19,835 bases of DNA from JANLIQ01 sp964358205 (GCA_964358205.1 CAYHNZ010000017.1:1-19835), one strand, 5' to 3'; positions 12,892 through 19,738 are shown, numbered from the stretch's first letter. A program made the numbers and translations. Notes: a model not told the origin generated them from the sequence alone.

Positions 12892-13098
12892 AATGTCATG
12901 GTCGGGCTATTTTAAAAACCTCCGGTTTTTGTAATTTCTAATTTACAATTTCTAATTTTCAATGTCATGGTCGGGCTATTTTAAAAACCTCCGGTTTTTG
13001 TAATTTCTAATTTACAATTTCTAATTTTCAATGTCATGGTCGGGCTATTTTAAAATCCTCCGGAATTTGGAATTTTCAATTTCAAATTTTCAACTCTG
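12892..13098. repeat. 69-bp tandem repeat, three copies
   Basis: Copies begin at 12892, 12961 and 13030; the first two are essentially identical, and the third diverges after its first 33 bp. Each holds the hairpin AAAAACC-TCC-GGTTTTT (12914-12930, 12983-12999; variant at 13052-13068) and AT-rich AATTTCTAATTT runs. Minus-strand reading gives an 18-codon frame ending in KTGGF per unit, with the period in frame; translation is doubtful. The whole interval 12847-13227 contains only this array, AATTTTCAAT runs and one interspersed repeat. Confidence 0.85.
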
Positions 13099-13167
13099 AA
13101 TAAAATGAAGAGCGAACGAAGTAACATTTCTAATGTCATTGATACATTGGTTATTAATTGAAAACTG

Positions 13168-13219
13168 AAAATGTCGCTGGCGCTCGCTCCTCGCTTAAAG
13201 CTCATAGTTGATAATTGAT
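13168..13219 (+). repeat. Interspersed repeat, direct copy
   Basis: This is the partner of 6666-6717, in opposite orientation. The core GTCGCTGGCGCTCGCTCC is followed by AAGCTCATAGTTGATAATTG. It lies immediately upstream of the tpiA stop codon. Confidence 0.7.
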
Positions 13220-13227
13220 AATTTATT

Positions 13228-14019
13228 TCAGTTAGTCCTGGAGGCGATTTGGCATATTTTGAGAAAATCTTGGGCTTTGACAGAGGCTCCACCAACCAAC
13301 GCCCCCTCAATTTCGGGATGACGGAAGAAATCAGTCGCAGTTGATGATGTAATAGACCCTCCGTAGATAAACCTCACCAATTGAGAGGGGCCAGCACCAA
13401 ATTTCTCAATCAATCGCTCTTTAAGCTTAGCTATTACCTGGAGAGTGTACTCCGGCGTTGCTACCGTGGCAGATTCATTGGCGCTTATTGCCCAGACCGG
13501 TTCGTAAGCAACCGTCACTTTACTAAAATTGTCTTTTTTGACTGCGGCCATGCCTTCCAGTAGCTGTTCGGTGACCTTACCGAGTTGATAATCATCAATA
13601 TTGCCTTGAGCATCGATCATTTTCTTGCTCTCGCCAACGCAAAGAATTGGTTTAATCCCCCACTGTAGACAAGCCTGCATTTTTTGGTGGACTAAGTCGT
13701 TATCTTCGCCAGCGTAGGCTCGGCGCTCGGAGTGGCCAACGATGGAGTACTGAACGATATTCTTGAGCAAATAGGCGGAAACTTCACCGGTGTAGGCGCC
13801 TTGGTCATTTGGCCAAACATTCTGGGCCGCCAGGGAGATATGTTGCGGTTTATGCCGCCACGATTCGGCGATAGGCACTAGCCAAGCAGTTGGCGGTGCC
13901 AGAACAACCTCAACGCCCTTTATCTCTTCAAGCGAGCGCTTGTACGACGACGCCAAAACTAACGCGTCCGACAGTGTCGGATACATCTTCCAGTTACCAA
14001 CAACTAATTTACTAGGCAT
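13228..14019 (-). CDS. tpiA: Triosephosphate isomerase
   Basis: The product is a 263-residue TIM barrel that interconverts dihydroxyacetone phosphate and glyceraldehyde 3-phosphate. All catalytic landmarks are present: NWK (Lys11), the GHSERR motif with electrophile His96, AYEPVWAI with base Glu173, and the phosphate-binding FIYGGS (218-222) and LVGGAS (241-246) loops. The length is normal. A GGAG lies only 2 nt before the ATG, so initiation may rely on something else. A terminator upstream (14049-14081) separates it from the acidic small protein gene, so it probably has its own promoter in the 30 bp before the start. Confidence 0.95.
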   Translation of the reverse strand: MPSKLVVGNWKMYPTLSDALVLASSYKRSLEEIKGVEVVLAPPTAWLVPIAESWRHKPQHISLAAQNVWPNDQGAYTGEVSAYLLKNIVQYSIVGHSERRAYAGEDNDLVHQKMQACLQWGIKPILCVGESKKMIDAQGNIDDYQLGKVTEQLLEGMAAVKKDNFSKVTVAYEPVWAISANESATVATPEYTLQVIAKLKERLIEKFGAGPSQLVRFIYGGSITSSTATDFFRHPEIEGALVGGASVKAQDFLKICQIASRTN

Positions 14020-14048
14020 ATCTCCAGATTAGATGGTTTTAGCCAAAC

Positions 14049-14081
14049 AAAAAAGGTCTCCGCAAATGCGGAGGCCTTTTT
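14049..14081. terminator. Bidirectional rho-independent terminator
   Basis: GGTCTCCGC (14055-14063), loop AAAT and GCGGAGGCC (14068-14076) form a 9-bp stem flanked by six A and five T. On the minus strand it ends the small acidic protein transcript 20 bp after its stop and upstream of tpiA. Confidence 0.9.
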
Positions 14082-14100
14082 AAGTTAAAATCGAAGTTGC

Positions 14101-14271
14101 TTAGATGGCGGCGTCTGACTTTTCGCCTTCTTCAGCTGGCATTGCGCCGGCTTCTACTTCGTCACCGTCTTCTTCTACTTCTGGAGTTACAGCTTCTTCC
14201 TCACCTTCAACTGCTGGTACTGCTACTGGGGTTTCTTCCGTACCTACTGCTGGTGTCTCGTCTGGATTCAT
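14101..14271 (-). CDS. Small acidic Glu/Ala/Pro-rich protein (56 residues)
   Basis: The product has 56 residues, from MNPDETPAVGTEETPVAV to KSDAAI, with about 16 acidic residues and few basic ones. It has no hydrophobic segment and is predicted to be disordered. The gene is well supported by signals: a near-perfect AGGAGG 6 nt before the ATG (TAAGGAGGTTCATATG), a TTGACA/TACTCT promoter about 65-95 bp upstream, and a strong terminator 20 bp downstream, so it is a monocistronic unit. I do not recognise a family. The composition suggests a charged cytoplasmic protein of unknown role. Confidence 0.75.
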   Translation of the reverse strand: MNPDETPAVGTEETPVAVPAVEGEEEAVTPEVEEDGDEVEAGAMPAEEGEKSDAAI

Positions 14272-14335
14272 ATGAACCTCCTTATTATTTAAAGCAGAAA
14301 AATCTGCCGCCCTGTATGGGCACTTGTCTTCTTAC

Positions 14336-14365
14336 AGAGTAACAACAGGCTAGGGGTACTGTCAA
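14336..14365 (-). promoter_or_regulatory. Promoter of the small acidic protein gene
   Basis: On the minus strand TTGACA (14365-14360), an 18-bp spacer ending in TGT, and TACTCT (14341-14336). The leader of about 55 nt carries a GCAGA-TTTT-TCTGC hairpin (14307-14294) before the Shine-Dalgarno. Confidence 0.6.
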
Positions 14366-14573
14366 GTCTAAAGTCTCAAGTCTGAAGTCTGAAGTAAGTC
14401 TTTTGGGCAAGTCTAAAGTAACAAGGCTAAAGTCTAATTTGTCGCTATCGCTCGCTTTTTCACTTCGTACAAAGTAAGTTTTAAGTAACAAGTATCAAGT
14501 TTTGGAAGCATGGTACTTAATACTTTAGACTTCAGAGTTAAATGAGACTTCAGACTTTAGCCTTCAGACTTAA
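14362..14573. repeat. AAGTCT/AAAGTCT low-complexity repeats in inverted clusters
   Basis: The left cluster (14362-14436) is built of AAGTCTGAAGTCT-like units, and the right cluster (about 14510-14573) contains the inverse AGACTTCAGACTT. Between them is a TGTCGCTATCGCTCGCT core (14440-14456). The right cluster runs into the proS end and writes its last codons. No gene was seen in 14366-14549. Confidence 0.7.
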
Positions 14574-15788
14574 CAGCCGTGAGACGTGTTTTACGACGTC
14601 TTCCAGATTGACCAACGTCATCTTGCCAGAGGCGCGTTCTTTTAGCTCGATCTTGCCGTCTTGGGCGGTTTTGGCGCTATGAACGAGACGGATCGGGTAG
14701 CCGATTAAATCAGCGTCAACTAGCTTGGTGCCAGGCGGTTCGTCTCGATCGTCAAGCAAAACCTCGATACCAGCTTTTTCTAATAAATCGTGGACTTTGC
14801 GACCAGTTTTGCCGTTGGTCAAATCGATTATCACGACCGCAAACGGTGCTACCTGACGGGGTAACTTCAAACCATTCTCGTCGTTGAATAGTTCGGCCAA
14901 GGTTCCGAGCAGTCGACTAATACCGATGCCGTACGAACCCATCCAGACGGATTGACGGGTTCCAGAAGCATCGAGGTACTTGAGGTCAAAAGCTTCGGCG
15001 TATTTAGTACCTAGGTGAAAAATATTACCGACTTCAATCGCCTTAACTCGGTCAAGTTTCTTGACGTCCACCACCTTTAGCTGATTTTCAATTTCCGTAT
15101 TAAAACCAGTCTTAGTCTGGTGATCGACGAGAATTTCATCTTCTCCGGTCTCGCATAAAACCTGAAATTCGTCTGAATGCTCGGCGCCGAAAATTCCGCC
15201 GCTGGCTTTGACCCGGTACGCCTCCAAACCCAATCGTTCGAAAGTAGTCAAATACGCTTCAGCCGCTTCTTCGTAAAACTGCTGGTGAGATTTCTCGTCA
15301 GAATGAAAACTGTACAAATCCTTCATCCGAAATTCCCGACCGCGTAGGAGACCAGACTTGGCTCGGAGCTCTTTTCGGAACTTAGTTTGAAACTGGTATA
15401 AAATTACTGGCAAATCACGGTAAGACTGAACCCCTTGTTTGACAGCGATAGTCATCGGCTCTTCGTGCGTCGCCCCAAAGGTCATATCGACGTCTGTGTC
15501 GAGATAGACGATTTGGCGGAAGTTCTTATCTTCCCACCGACCGGACTGCTCCCAGGTTTTTTTGGGCTGTAAGGCCGAAAATACCACCTCGCTTCCTCCC
15601 AGTTCGTTCATCTCCTCGCGGACAATCTGTTCAATTTTTTGCATCGAGCGGACAGCCATTGGCAGGTAGGCGTAAACTCCGGCGGCTACCTGGCTGATGA
15701 AGCCAGCTTTTTCGAGCAGATAGGCGTTAATAGAATCCTGTGCGGCCATCGACCGACGAGTCTTGGTGTAAAACTGACTTAATTTCAT
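14550..15788 (-). CDS. proS: Prolyl-tRNA synthetase, short form without editing insertion
   Basis: The product is a 412-residue class II synthetase that charges tRNA-Pro. Motif 1 lies around 40-65, the GATHEE substrate loop at 105-110, motif 2 at about 137-162 (FRKELR ... LLRGREFRMKDLYSFH) and motif 3 at 284-297 (GSYGIGISRLLGTL), followed by the anticodon-binding domain (about 311-400). Only about 120 residues separate motifs 2 and 3, against roughly 300 in E. coli, so the INS domain that edits Ala-tRNA-Pro is missing; this is usual in CPR. The ATG overlaps the rseP TGA by one base (TGATG), indicating translational coupling. The C-terminal KAKV and TGA stop are part of an AAGTCTGAAG repeat. 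Confidence 0.95.
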   Translation of the reverse strand: MKLSQFYTKTRRSMAAQDSINAYLLEKAGFISQVAAGVYAYLPMAVRSMQKIEQIVREEMNELGGSEVVFSALQPKKTWEQSGRWEDKNFRQIVYLDTDVDMTFGATHEEPMTIAVKQGVQSYRDLPVILYQFQTKFRKELRAKSGLLRGREFRMKDLYSFHSDEKSHQQFYEEAAEAYLTTFERLGLEAYRVKASGGIFGAEHSDEFQVLCETGEDEILVDHQTKTGFNTEIENQLKVVDVKKLDRVKAIEVGNIFHLGTKYAEAFDLKYLDASGTRQSVWMGSYGIGISRLLGTLAELFNDENGLKLPRQVAPFAVVIIDLTNGKTGRKVHDLLEKAGIEVLLDDRDEPPGTKLVDADLIGYPIRLVHSAKTAQDGKIELKERASGKMTLVNLEDVVKHVSRLLSLKAKV

Positions 15789-16879
15789 CAGAAGAGTCTA
15801 CCGATTACATCGAAGCGAATGAAGTCCTTGAATGTTACGACTACGAACATTAGCAAAATGAAAGCTAGGCCAGCGGTCGCAAAAATAGAGAACTGCCGTT
15901 CAGTTAAGGATCGGCGCGTCACCCTTTCGTAGGCCAAAACGGCGATATGACCACCGTCAAGCGGTAGAATCGGCATTAAGTTAACAACACCGAGGCCAAT
16001 CGAGATCAGGGCCACGAGCTGGGCTAGGTAATCAAATCCCATTCGTCTGGCCACACCTGTCAGCTGACCAACTCCAACAATGCCGGTGACATTTTCAGAT
16101 ACTTCTTGTTTGATAACAAAGTTCTTGACAAAATCCACAAATCCTACGGTCGAGATGGCTATCACTCGGCCTGTCTCATAGAAAGCTGCGACCGGCGCCT
16201 TGTACCAAACCGACCTAACCTGACCTGAAGACCCAACGGCAACTCCTATCGCTCCCTGTCCGGCTGGAGGATTTACCCTTGGGGTAACAGCTAGGTCGAG
16301 CGTTAGACTCCCACGTTTAACCGTCACGGTCGCGCTCTGGCCATTGAGTGCCCGAATTTTTTCAACAAAACCCGCCCCGTCTTCAAGAGCTTGTCCATTT
16401 ACAGCTATAATCTGGTCATCAAGCTGAAACCTGCCCAGTTCGGCTGGACTACCTGGGACAATTTTGGCGATAACAGTAGCTGGCTTCTCGGTAATAAAAG
16501 GGTTTCTCGAGGCGTTCGGTGTGAACGGTTGAAAACCGGTCATAAACAAAATTGTCAGTATTACCCAGGCCATCAGCAAGTTCATCGTTGCTCCAGCCAC
16601 CAAAATCGCTAGTCGCGTAGAAGGATTCTTAGATTTGAACGAGCGCGGCCCAGTTTGGCCGTCTTGTTCGCCGAACATTTTAACATAACCACCAAGTGGT
16701 ATTAGATTGATAGCATAGGTGGTTTCGCCAACGGTCTTGCTCCAGAGACGTGGGCGAAAGCCAAAGGCGAATTCCTCTACCTTAACCCCGCTCTTTTTAG
16801 CAACCAGGAAATGTCCTAGTTCATGGACAAAAACCATTATTCCCAAAACAGCGATGAACACCAGTAGAGTAACTATCAT
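15788..16879 (-). CDS. rseP: RseP-family site-2 zinc metalloprotease
   Basis: The product is a 363-residue M50 intramembrane protease. The zinc motif HELGH (19-23) lies in the first transmembrane helix, a PDZ domain spans about 134-200 (KIVPGSPAELGRFQLDDQIIAVNG), and the second zinc-ligand motif is NLMPILPLDGGH (300-311, with Asp308). The final helix is at about 331-350. Family members cleave membrane-embedded anti-sigma factors or signal peptides. It has a single PDZ where E. coli RseP has two. It is coupled to proS. In many bacteria rseP sits in a frr-uppS-cdsA-dxr-rseP-proS cluster; here uppS, cdsA and dxr are absent. There is no Shine-Dalgarno, and the start lies in AT-rich repeat DNA. 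Confidence 0.93.
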   Translation of the reverse strand: MIVTLLVFIAVLGIMVFVHELGHFLVAKKSGVKVEEFAFGFRPRLWSKTVGETTYAINLIPLGGYVKMFGEQDGQTGPRSFKSKNPSTRLAILVAGATMNLLMAWVILTILFMTGFQPFTPNASRNPFITEKPATVIAKIVPGSPAELGRFQLDDQIIAVNGQALEDGAGFVEKIRALNGQSATVTVKRGSLTLDLAVTPRVNPPAGQGAIGVAVGSSGQVRSVWYKAPVAAFYETGRVIAISTVGFVDFVKNFVIKQEVSENVTGIVGVGQLTGVARRMGFDYLAQLVALISIGLGVVNLMPILPLDGGHIAVLAYERVTRRSLTERQFSIFATAGLAFILLMFVVVTFKDFIRFDVIGRLF

Positions 16880-17000
16880 TAATTTTTAGTTATTTTGGAA
16901 TTACTAATGACCAAATTTCTAATTACTAATGTCATTTCTGAATCTTTGGAATTAAAAATTTGATATTTCATTAGTTATTCGTCATTAGTTATTAGTTATT
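16880..17000. repeat. AT-rich intergenic repeats (ATTAGTTATT / AATTACTAATG)
   Basis: There are multiple copies of TTAGTTATT and of AATTACTAATG(A/T)C between frr and rseP, with no coding potential and no clear terminator. Confidence 0.6.
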
Positions 17001-17552
17001 TCACACCGTGAGGAGTTCTTTTTCTTTCTTCTCCACCAGTTCCTTGACTTTAGTATTAAAGTTACCGATGGCCTCATCTATCTCTTTGGTGAATCGATTT
17101 AGTTCATCTTCGCGCATTATTCCGGCCGACTTTTCTTTGGTTGCTTTTTGATGGGCATCACCCCGTAATTGTCGCAATTGAATCCGAGCCGCCTCGCCTT
17201 TTTGGCCGACTAATTTAACCATCTCAACTCGTCTTTCTTGGGATAACGGCGGAACACTCAAGCGGAGTTGGGCTCCTTCGTTAACGACCGAAAACCCGAG
17301 CTGACTCTGGCGAATCGCCGTGTCGATGGCCGCTATAACACCTTTGTCGAATGGGGCGACAATTATCTGGCCCTGTTCGTTGGCCGATATCGACGCGACT
17401 TGATTGAGCGGCATTGAACTACCGTAGCATTCTACTGGCAGCGTACCAACTAGCTCACCGCTGGCGCGACCGGGTCGCAAAGTCCGCAGATCGCCCTCAA
17501 GCAACTGCAAAACCTTCTCCATTTCTTGTTTAACGATAGATATTGTCATCAC
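17001..17552 (-). CDS. frr: Ribosome recycling factor
   Basis: The product has 183 residues and, with EF-G, splits post-termination ribosomes. A three-helix bundle is formed by the N-terminal helix (about 1-28), the LRPGRAS motif (24-30) and a long C-terminal helical pair (about 104-183; ERRVEMVKLVGQKGEAARI, then LRGDAHQK and the Lys-rich end). The beta domain II (about 31-103) contains VECYGSSMPLNQVASIS and IIVAPFDKG. The frame opens with GTG-ATG; the ATG at 17549 is the likelier start. It lies downstream of tsf but is separated from it by an opposite-strand gene, so it needs its own promoter. It ends in TGA. Confidence 0.95.
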   Translation of the reverse strand: MMTISIVKQEMEKVLQLLEGDLRTLRPGRASGELVGTLPVECYGSSMPLNQVASISANEQGQIIVAPFDKGVIAAIDTAIRQSQLGFSVVNEGAQLRLSVPPLSQERRVEMVKLVGQKGEAARIQLRQLRGDAHQKATKEKSAGIMREDELNRFTKEIDEAIGNFNTKVKELVEKKEKELLTV

Positions 17553-17613
17553 CGTCCTATCTTAACCGAGAAAATCATTAATGACTAGTTTTACTAATAC
17601 GGGCTGTTTGTTC

Positions 17614-17642
17614 TTGACGCATGTCGTCAGAAAAATCATAGT
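17614..17642 (+). promoter_or_regulatory. Promoter of the small coiled-coil gene (TTGACG-17-CATAGT)
   Basis: A -35 TTGACG (17614-17619), a 17-bp spacer and CATAGT (17637-17642) end 9 nt before the ATG, so the mRNA would have almost no leader. Confidence 0.45.
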
Positions 17643-17651
17643 AATATCACT

Positions 17652-17990
17652 ATGCCAAAAGACAGGATTTACGAAAAGCTTCTCCAGCACGACAAGAAGT
17701 TCGTGGAATACGGTGAAACCCTCTCCAGAGATGAGGTGAAGCTCTTGAGGATGGAGATGATTCTCCGCAAACACAGCGACAAGCTCGGAGAACACGACGA
17801 AAAATTCAGAGAAGTGCTAGAAAAAATAGATAATTTCAAAACTGCCGTCATGGATGCGCTTGACCACCTCGTAGTCGCTGCCGATCGAGTTGACAAGGAA
17901 CGCCTGATAACCACTTATCGGGTTGACGAACTAGACGAGCGTGTTAATCAGCACAACAAAGAAATTGCCCAGCTGAAGACTGCCCATTAA
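17652..17990 (+). CDS. Small coiled-coil protein of unknown function
   Basis: The product is a 112-residue, highly charged, all-helical protein: KLLQHDKKFVEYGETLSRDE, a KHSDKLGEHDEKFREVLEKID heptad region, MDALDHLVVAADRVDKE and a C-terminal DELDERVNQHNKEIAQLK. Coiled-coil heptads run through most of the length, and there is no signal peptide or membrane segment. It stands alone on the plus strand between tsf and frr, where pyrH is normally found, and has its own promoter. I do not recognise a specific family. The pattern resembles small coiled-coil proteins repeatedly annotated as hypothetical in CPR genomes. Confidence 0.7.
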   Translation: MPKDRIYEKLLQHDKKFVEYGETLSRDEVKLLRMEMILRKHSDKLGEHDEKFREVLEKIDNFKTAVMDALDHLVVAADRVDKERLITTYRVDELDERVNQHNKEIAQLKTAH

Positions 17991-18004
17991 TCCAAGCAAT
18001 TGCC

Positions 18005-18460
18005 TTACGCCCCGAGTTCAAAACGAGAGATGCGCGAGATTTTGATATTCTCGCCAATCTTGGTGATGGTGTCGTTGAGTAAGTCCTGGATAGTCATTGA
18101 AGGGTCGCGGAAGTAGTCCTGCTTGAGTAGTTCGTCTACATTTTCTGGGTTCATCGAGGCCACTTGCATGGCAATATCTTTAACGAACATCTTGAATTCA
18201 TCGTTACGGGCAACGAAATCAGTTTCGCAGTTAACTTCAACTAAGGCGCCGAGACGACCGCCATGAACATACGCCTCAACAAGGCCTTGGGAAGTCGCTC
18301 GATCGGATTTTTTAGCGACTGTTGATAGTCCTTTTTCCTTTAGCCATGCCAAGGCCTTGGTTTCGTCGCCATTTGATTCCTCGAGCGCATTTTTGACATC
18401 ATGAATACCTAGGCCGGTTTTAGCTCGAAGATTTTTGATCTGTTCAACGGATATAGTCAT
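18005..18460 (-). CDS. tsf: Elongation factor Ts, short form
   Basis: The product has 151 residues and exchanges GDP on EF-Tu. The N-terminal UBA-like domain (about 1-50; IKNLRAKTGLGIHDVKNALEES) is followed by the core with VEVNCETDFVARNDEF (74-89; the TDFVARN motif contacts EF-Tu) and a brief C-terminal part ending in ISRFELGA. It lacks the second core subdomain and coiled coil of the 283-residue E. coli protein, as many short forms do. It lies 34 bp after rpsB, and that gap is only a TTTAGAA repeat; no Shine-Dalgarno precedes the ATG. It is presumably cotranscribed from the rpmE-rpsB promoter. Confidence 0.95.
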   Translation of the reverse strand: MTISVEQIKNLRAKTGLGIHDVKNALEESNGDETKALAWLKEKGLSTVAKKSDRATSQGLVEAYVHGGRLGALVEVNCETDFVARNDEFKMFVKDIAMQVASMNPENVDELLKQDYFRDPSMTIQDLLNDTITKIGENIKISRISRFELGA

Positions 18461-18487
18461 TTAGAATTTAGAATTTAGAATTTAGAA
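18460..18487. repeat. 7-bp tandem repeat (TTTAGAA x4) between rpsB and tsf
   Basis: Four perfect TTTAGAA units, followed by TT, fill the rpsB-tsf gap where the tsf ribosome-binding site would be expected. Copy number could vary by slippage. Confidence 0.9.
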
Positions 18488-18494
18488 TTACGAT

Positions 18495-19373
18495 TTACTT
18501 CTTAGGCTTCGCCTTAACTGCGGTTTTGGCTTTGACTGCCGATTTCTTCGCCGGGGCATCTTTCTTAACGGTAACTTTTTTCGCAGTTTTTGGCTCGGAA
18601 ACTTTTGACTTTTTAGTTTCAGTTTTGACTTTTGAGCTTTGCTTGCCCACCGAAGCCTCGGCGAAGGCGGGACTTTTGAGTTCAGCAACCTCCGCCTTGG
18701 CTGCTTTAGCCGGAGTCGAGACTAACGCCTGCAGAATTAGCTCAACGGCTTTCGCGGCATCGTCGTTGGCCGGAATTGGGTAAGTAATTTTGTCGGGATT
18801 AGTGTCGGTGTCACAGATAGCGATGATGGGAATGCCGAGGAGATTGGCTTCCTTCAGGGCAATTTTATCCTCGCTAGCGCTGGCCATAACCATTAAACCG
18901 GGCACAGCATTAAGATTGGTGACGCCAGCCAAGAATCGATGGTAACGAGCCAATTTATTAGTTTGTCGTAGTCGCTCGATTTTGGTCAAACCCTTGGAAT
19001 GCTCGCTAGTCAAGTATTCATCAAGCTCGTTCATCTTTTTGATATTTTCATGTATACCCTCAAAATTGGTTAAAAATCCGCCCAACCAACGTTCTGTCAC
19101 ATACGGCTCTCCAACTCCTTCGGCGACTTTCTTAATTATATCCTTAACCCCGCGTCGAGTTCCGACAAATAGGACGGTTTTGCCCTCGGCACGATTTAGG
19201 GCGATGACTTTTTGCGCTTCCGTTAAGCAAGCTAATGTTTTCTCAAGATCAATCAGTGCCACATTTTTACGCACACCGAAAACAAAGCGTTTCGCTTTTG
19301 GATAAACGTAGGATCGGTGATGACCGTAATGAGCTCCGGACTCGGCTAATTCAATCAATGTTGGCAGACTCAT
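18495..19373 (-). CDS. rpsB: 30S ribosomal protein S2 with Lys/Ala-rich tail
   Basis: The product has 292 residues against about 241 in E. coli. The S2 core covers about 1-222: SGAHYGHHRSYVYPKAKRFVFG near the start, the VLFVGTRRGVKDII strand (68-80), ERWLGGFLTNF (94-104), LPGL-type NAVPGLMVM, and the IPIIAICDTDTNPDKITYPIPANDDA signature (181-206). Residues 223-292 form a disordered Lys/Ala/Thr tail. Inside the tail, SPAFAEASVGKQ (234-245) is written by a palindromic intergenic-type repeat. The start has a good GGAGG at 9 nt, but it is placed in a hairpin loop. It is downstream of rpmE, in the order rpmE-rpsB-tsf. Confidence 0.95.
   Translation of the reverse strand: MSLPTLIELAESGAHYGHHRSYVYPKAKRFVFGVRKNVALIDLEKTLACLTEAQKVIALNRAEGKTVLFVGTRRGVKDIIKKVAEGVGEPYVTERWLGGFLTNFEGIHENIKKMNELDEYLTSEHSKGLTKIERLRQTNKLARYHRFLAGVTNLNAVPGLMVMASASEDKIALKEANLLGIPIIAICDTDTNPDKITYPIPANDDAAKAVELILQALVSTPAKAAKAEVAELKSPAFAEASVGKQSSKVKTETKKSKVSEPKTAKKVTVKKDAPAKKSAVKAKTAVKAKPKK
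18641..18673. repeat. Palindromic repeat inserted in frame in rpsB
   Basis: GCTTGCCCACCGAAGCCTCG (18641-18660) continues to GGCGGGAC. The outer CCCGCC/GGTGGG arms pair around a GCC-rich centre. It resembles a palindrome that recurs in CPR genomes and is translated as SPAFAEASVGKQ. Confidence 0.55.
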
Positions 19374-19376
19374 TGC

Positions 19377-19395
19377 TTCAAACCTCCGGTTTGAA
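19377..19395 (-). promoter_or_regulatory. Shine-Dalgarno in a hairpin loop (rpsB)
   Basis: TTCAAACC (19377-19384) and GGTTTGAA (19388-19395) form a perfect 8-bp stem with a 3-nt loop. On the minus strand the loop GGA plus the stem GG make GGAGG, 9 nt before the rpsB ATG. This would mask the ribosome-binding site unless the hairpin is opened. Confidence 0.6.
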
Positions 19396-19503
19396 CAATT
19401 TTCAAGTCACAATTTTCAATTTTCAATAAATTTCCAATGTCTAAATTTAAAATTAGGTAATTAGAACTTGACTCGAAATTCGAAATTCGAAATTCCAAAT
19501 TCA
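19396..19503. repeat. AT-rich oligonucleotide repeats between rpmE and rpsB
   Basis: AATTTTCAA-type units (19397-19436) and three CGAAATT units (about 19475-19495). Nothing else was seen. Confidence 0.6.
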
Positions 19504-19725
19504 TTACTTTTTCCCCTTCGTTGTGGCTTTTTCCTGACGAATCTTGAATCGATCAACTCGTCCGGCGGTATCGATTAGCTTAACCTTGCCGGTGTAGAGC
19601 GGGTGGCAATTAGAGCAGATTTCGACGCGCATCTCGGCGATAGTTGCACCGAGCGTGAAGGTATTGCCACACGAACAGGTGACTTTGGCCTTAGGGAAAT
19701 ACTCTGGGTGAATCTCTTTCTTCAT
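19504..19725 (-). CDS. rpmE: 50S ribosomal protein L31 (zinc-binding type)
   Basis: From the ATG MKKEIHPEYFPK the product has 73 residues, the normal length for L31. CSCG (18-21) and CSNCHP give the Cys ligands of the zinc-binding form, followed by LYTGKVKLIDTAGRVDRFKIR, the family signature. The frame extends 14 residues further upstream, but these lack family similarity and would run into the promoter. It is the first gene of the rpmE-rpsB-tsf group. Confidence 0.95.
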   Translation of the reverse strand: MKKEIHPEYFPKAKVTCSCGNTFTLGATIAEMRVEICSNCHPLYTGKVKLIDTAGRVDRFKIRQEKATTKGKK

Positions 19726-19738
19726 GATTACTCTGGTT

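Noticed and set aside
12892..13098. CRISPR array
   Set aside because: The 69-bp units are contiguous tandem copies without unique spacers, and no cas gene is present.
13381..14342. Leu/Arg-rich plus-strand frames opposite tpiA and the acidic protein gene
   Set aside because: The frames at 13381-13563 and 14097-14342 arise from the complement of tpiA and of Glu/Ala-rich codons, and have no independent signals.
17562..17914. Minus-strand frames overlapping the coiled-coil gene
   Set aside because: They are shadows; the plus-strand frame has a promoter, a charged heptad pattern and a sensible start.
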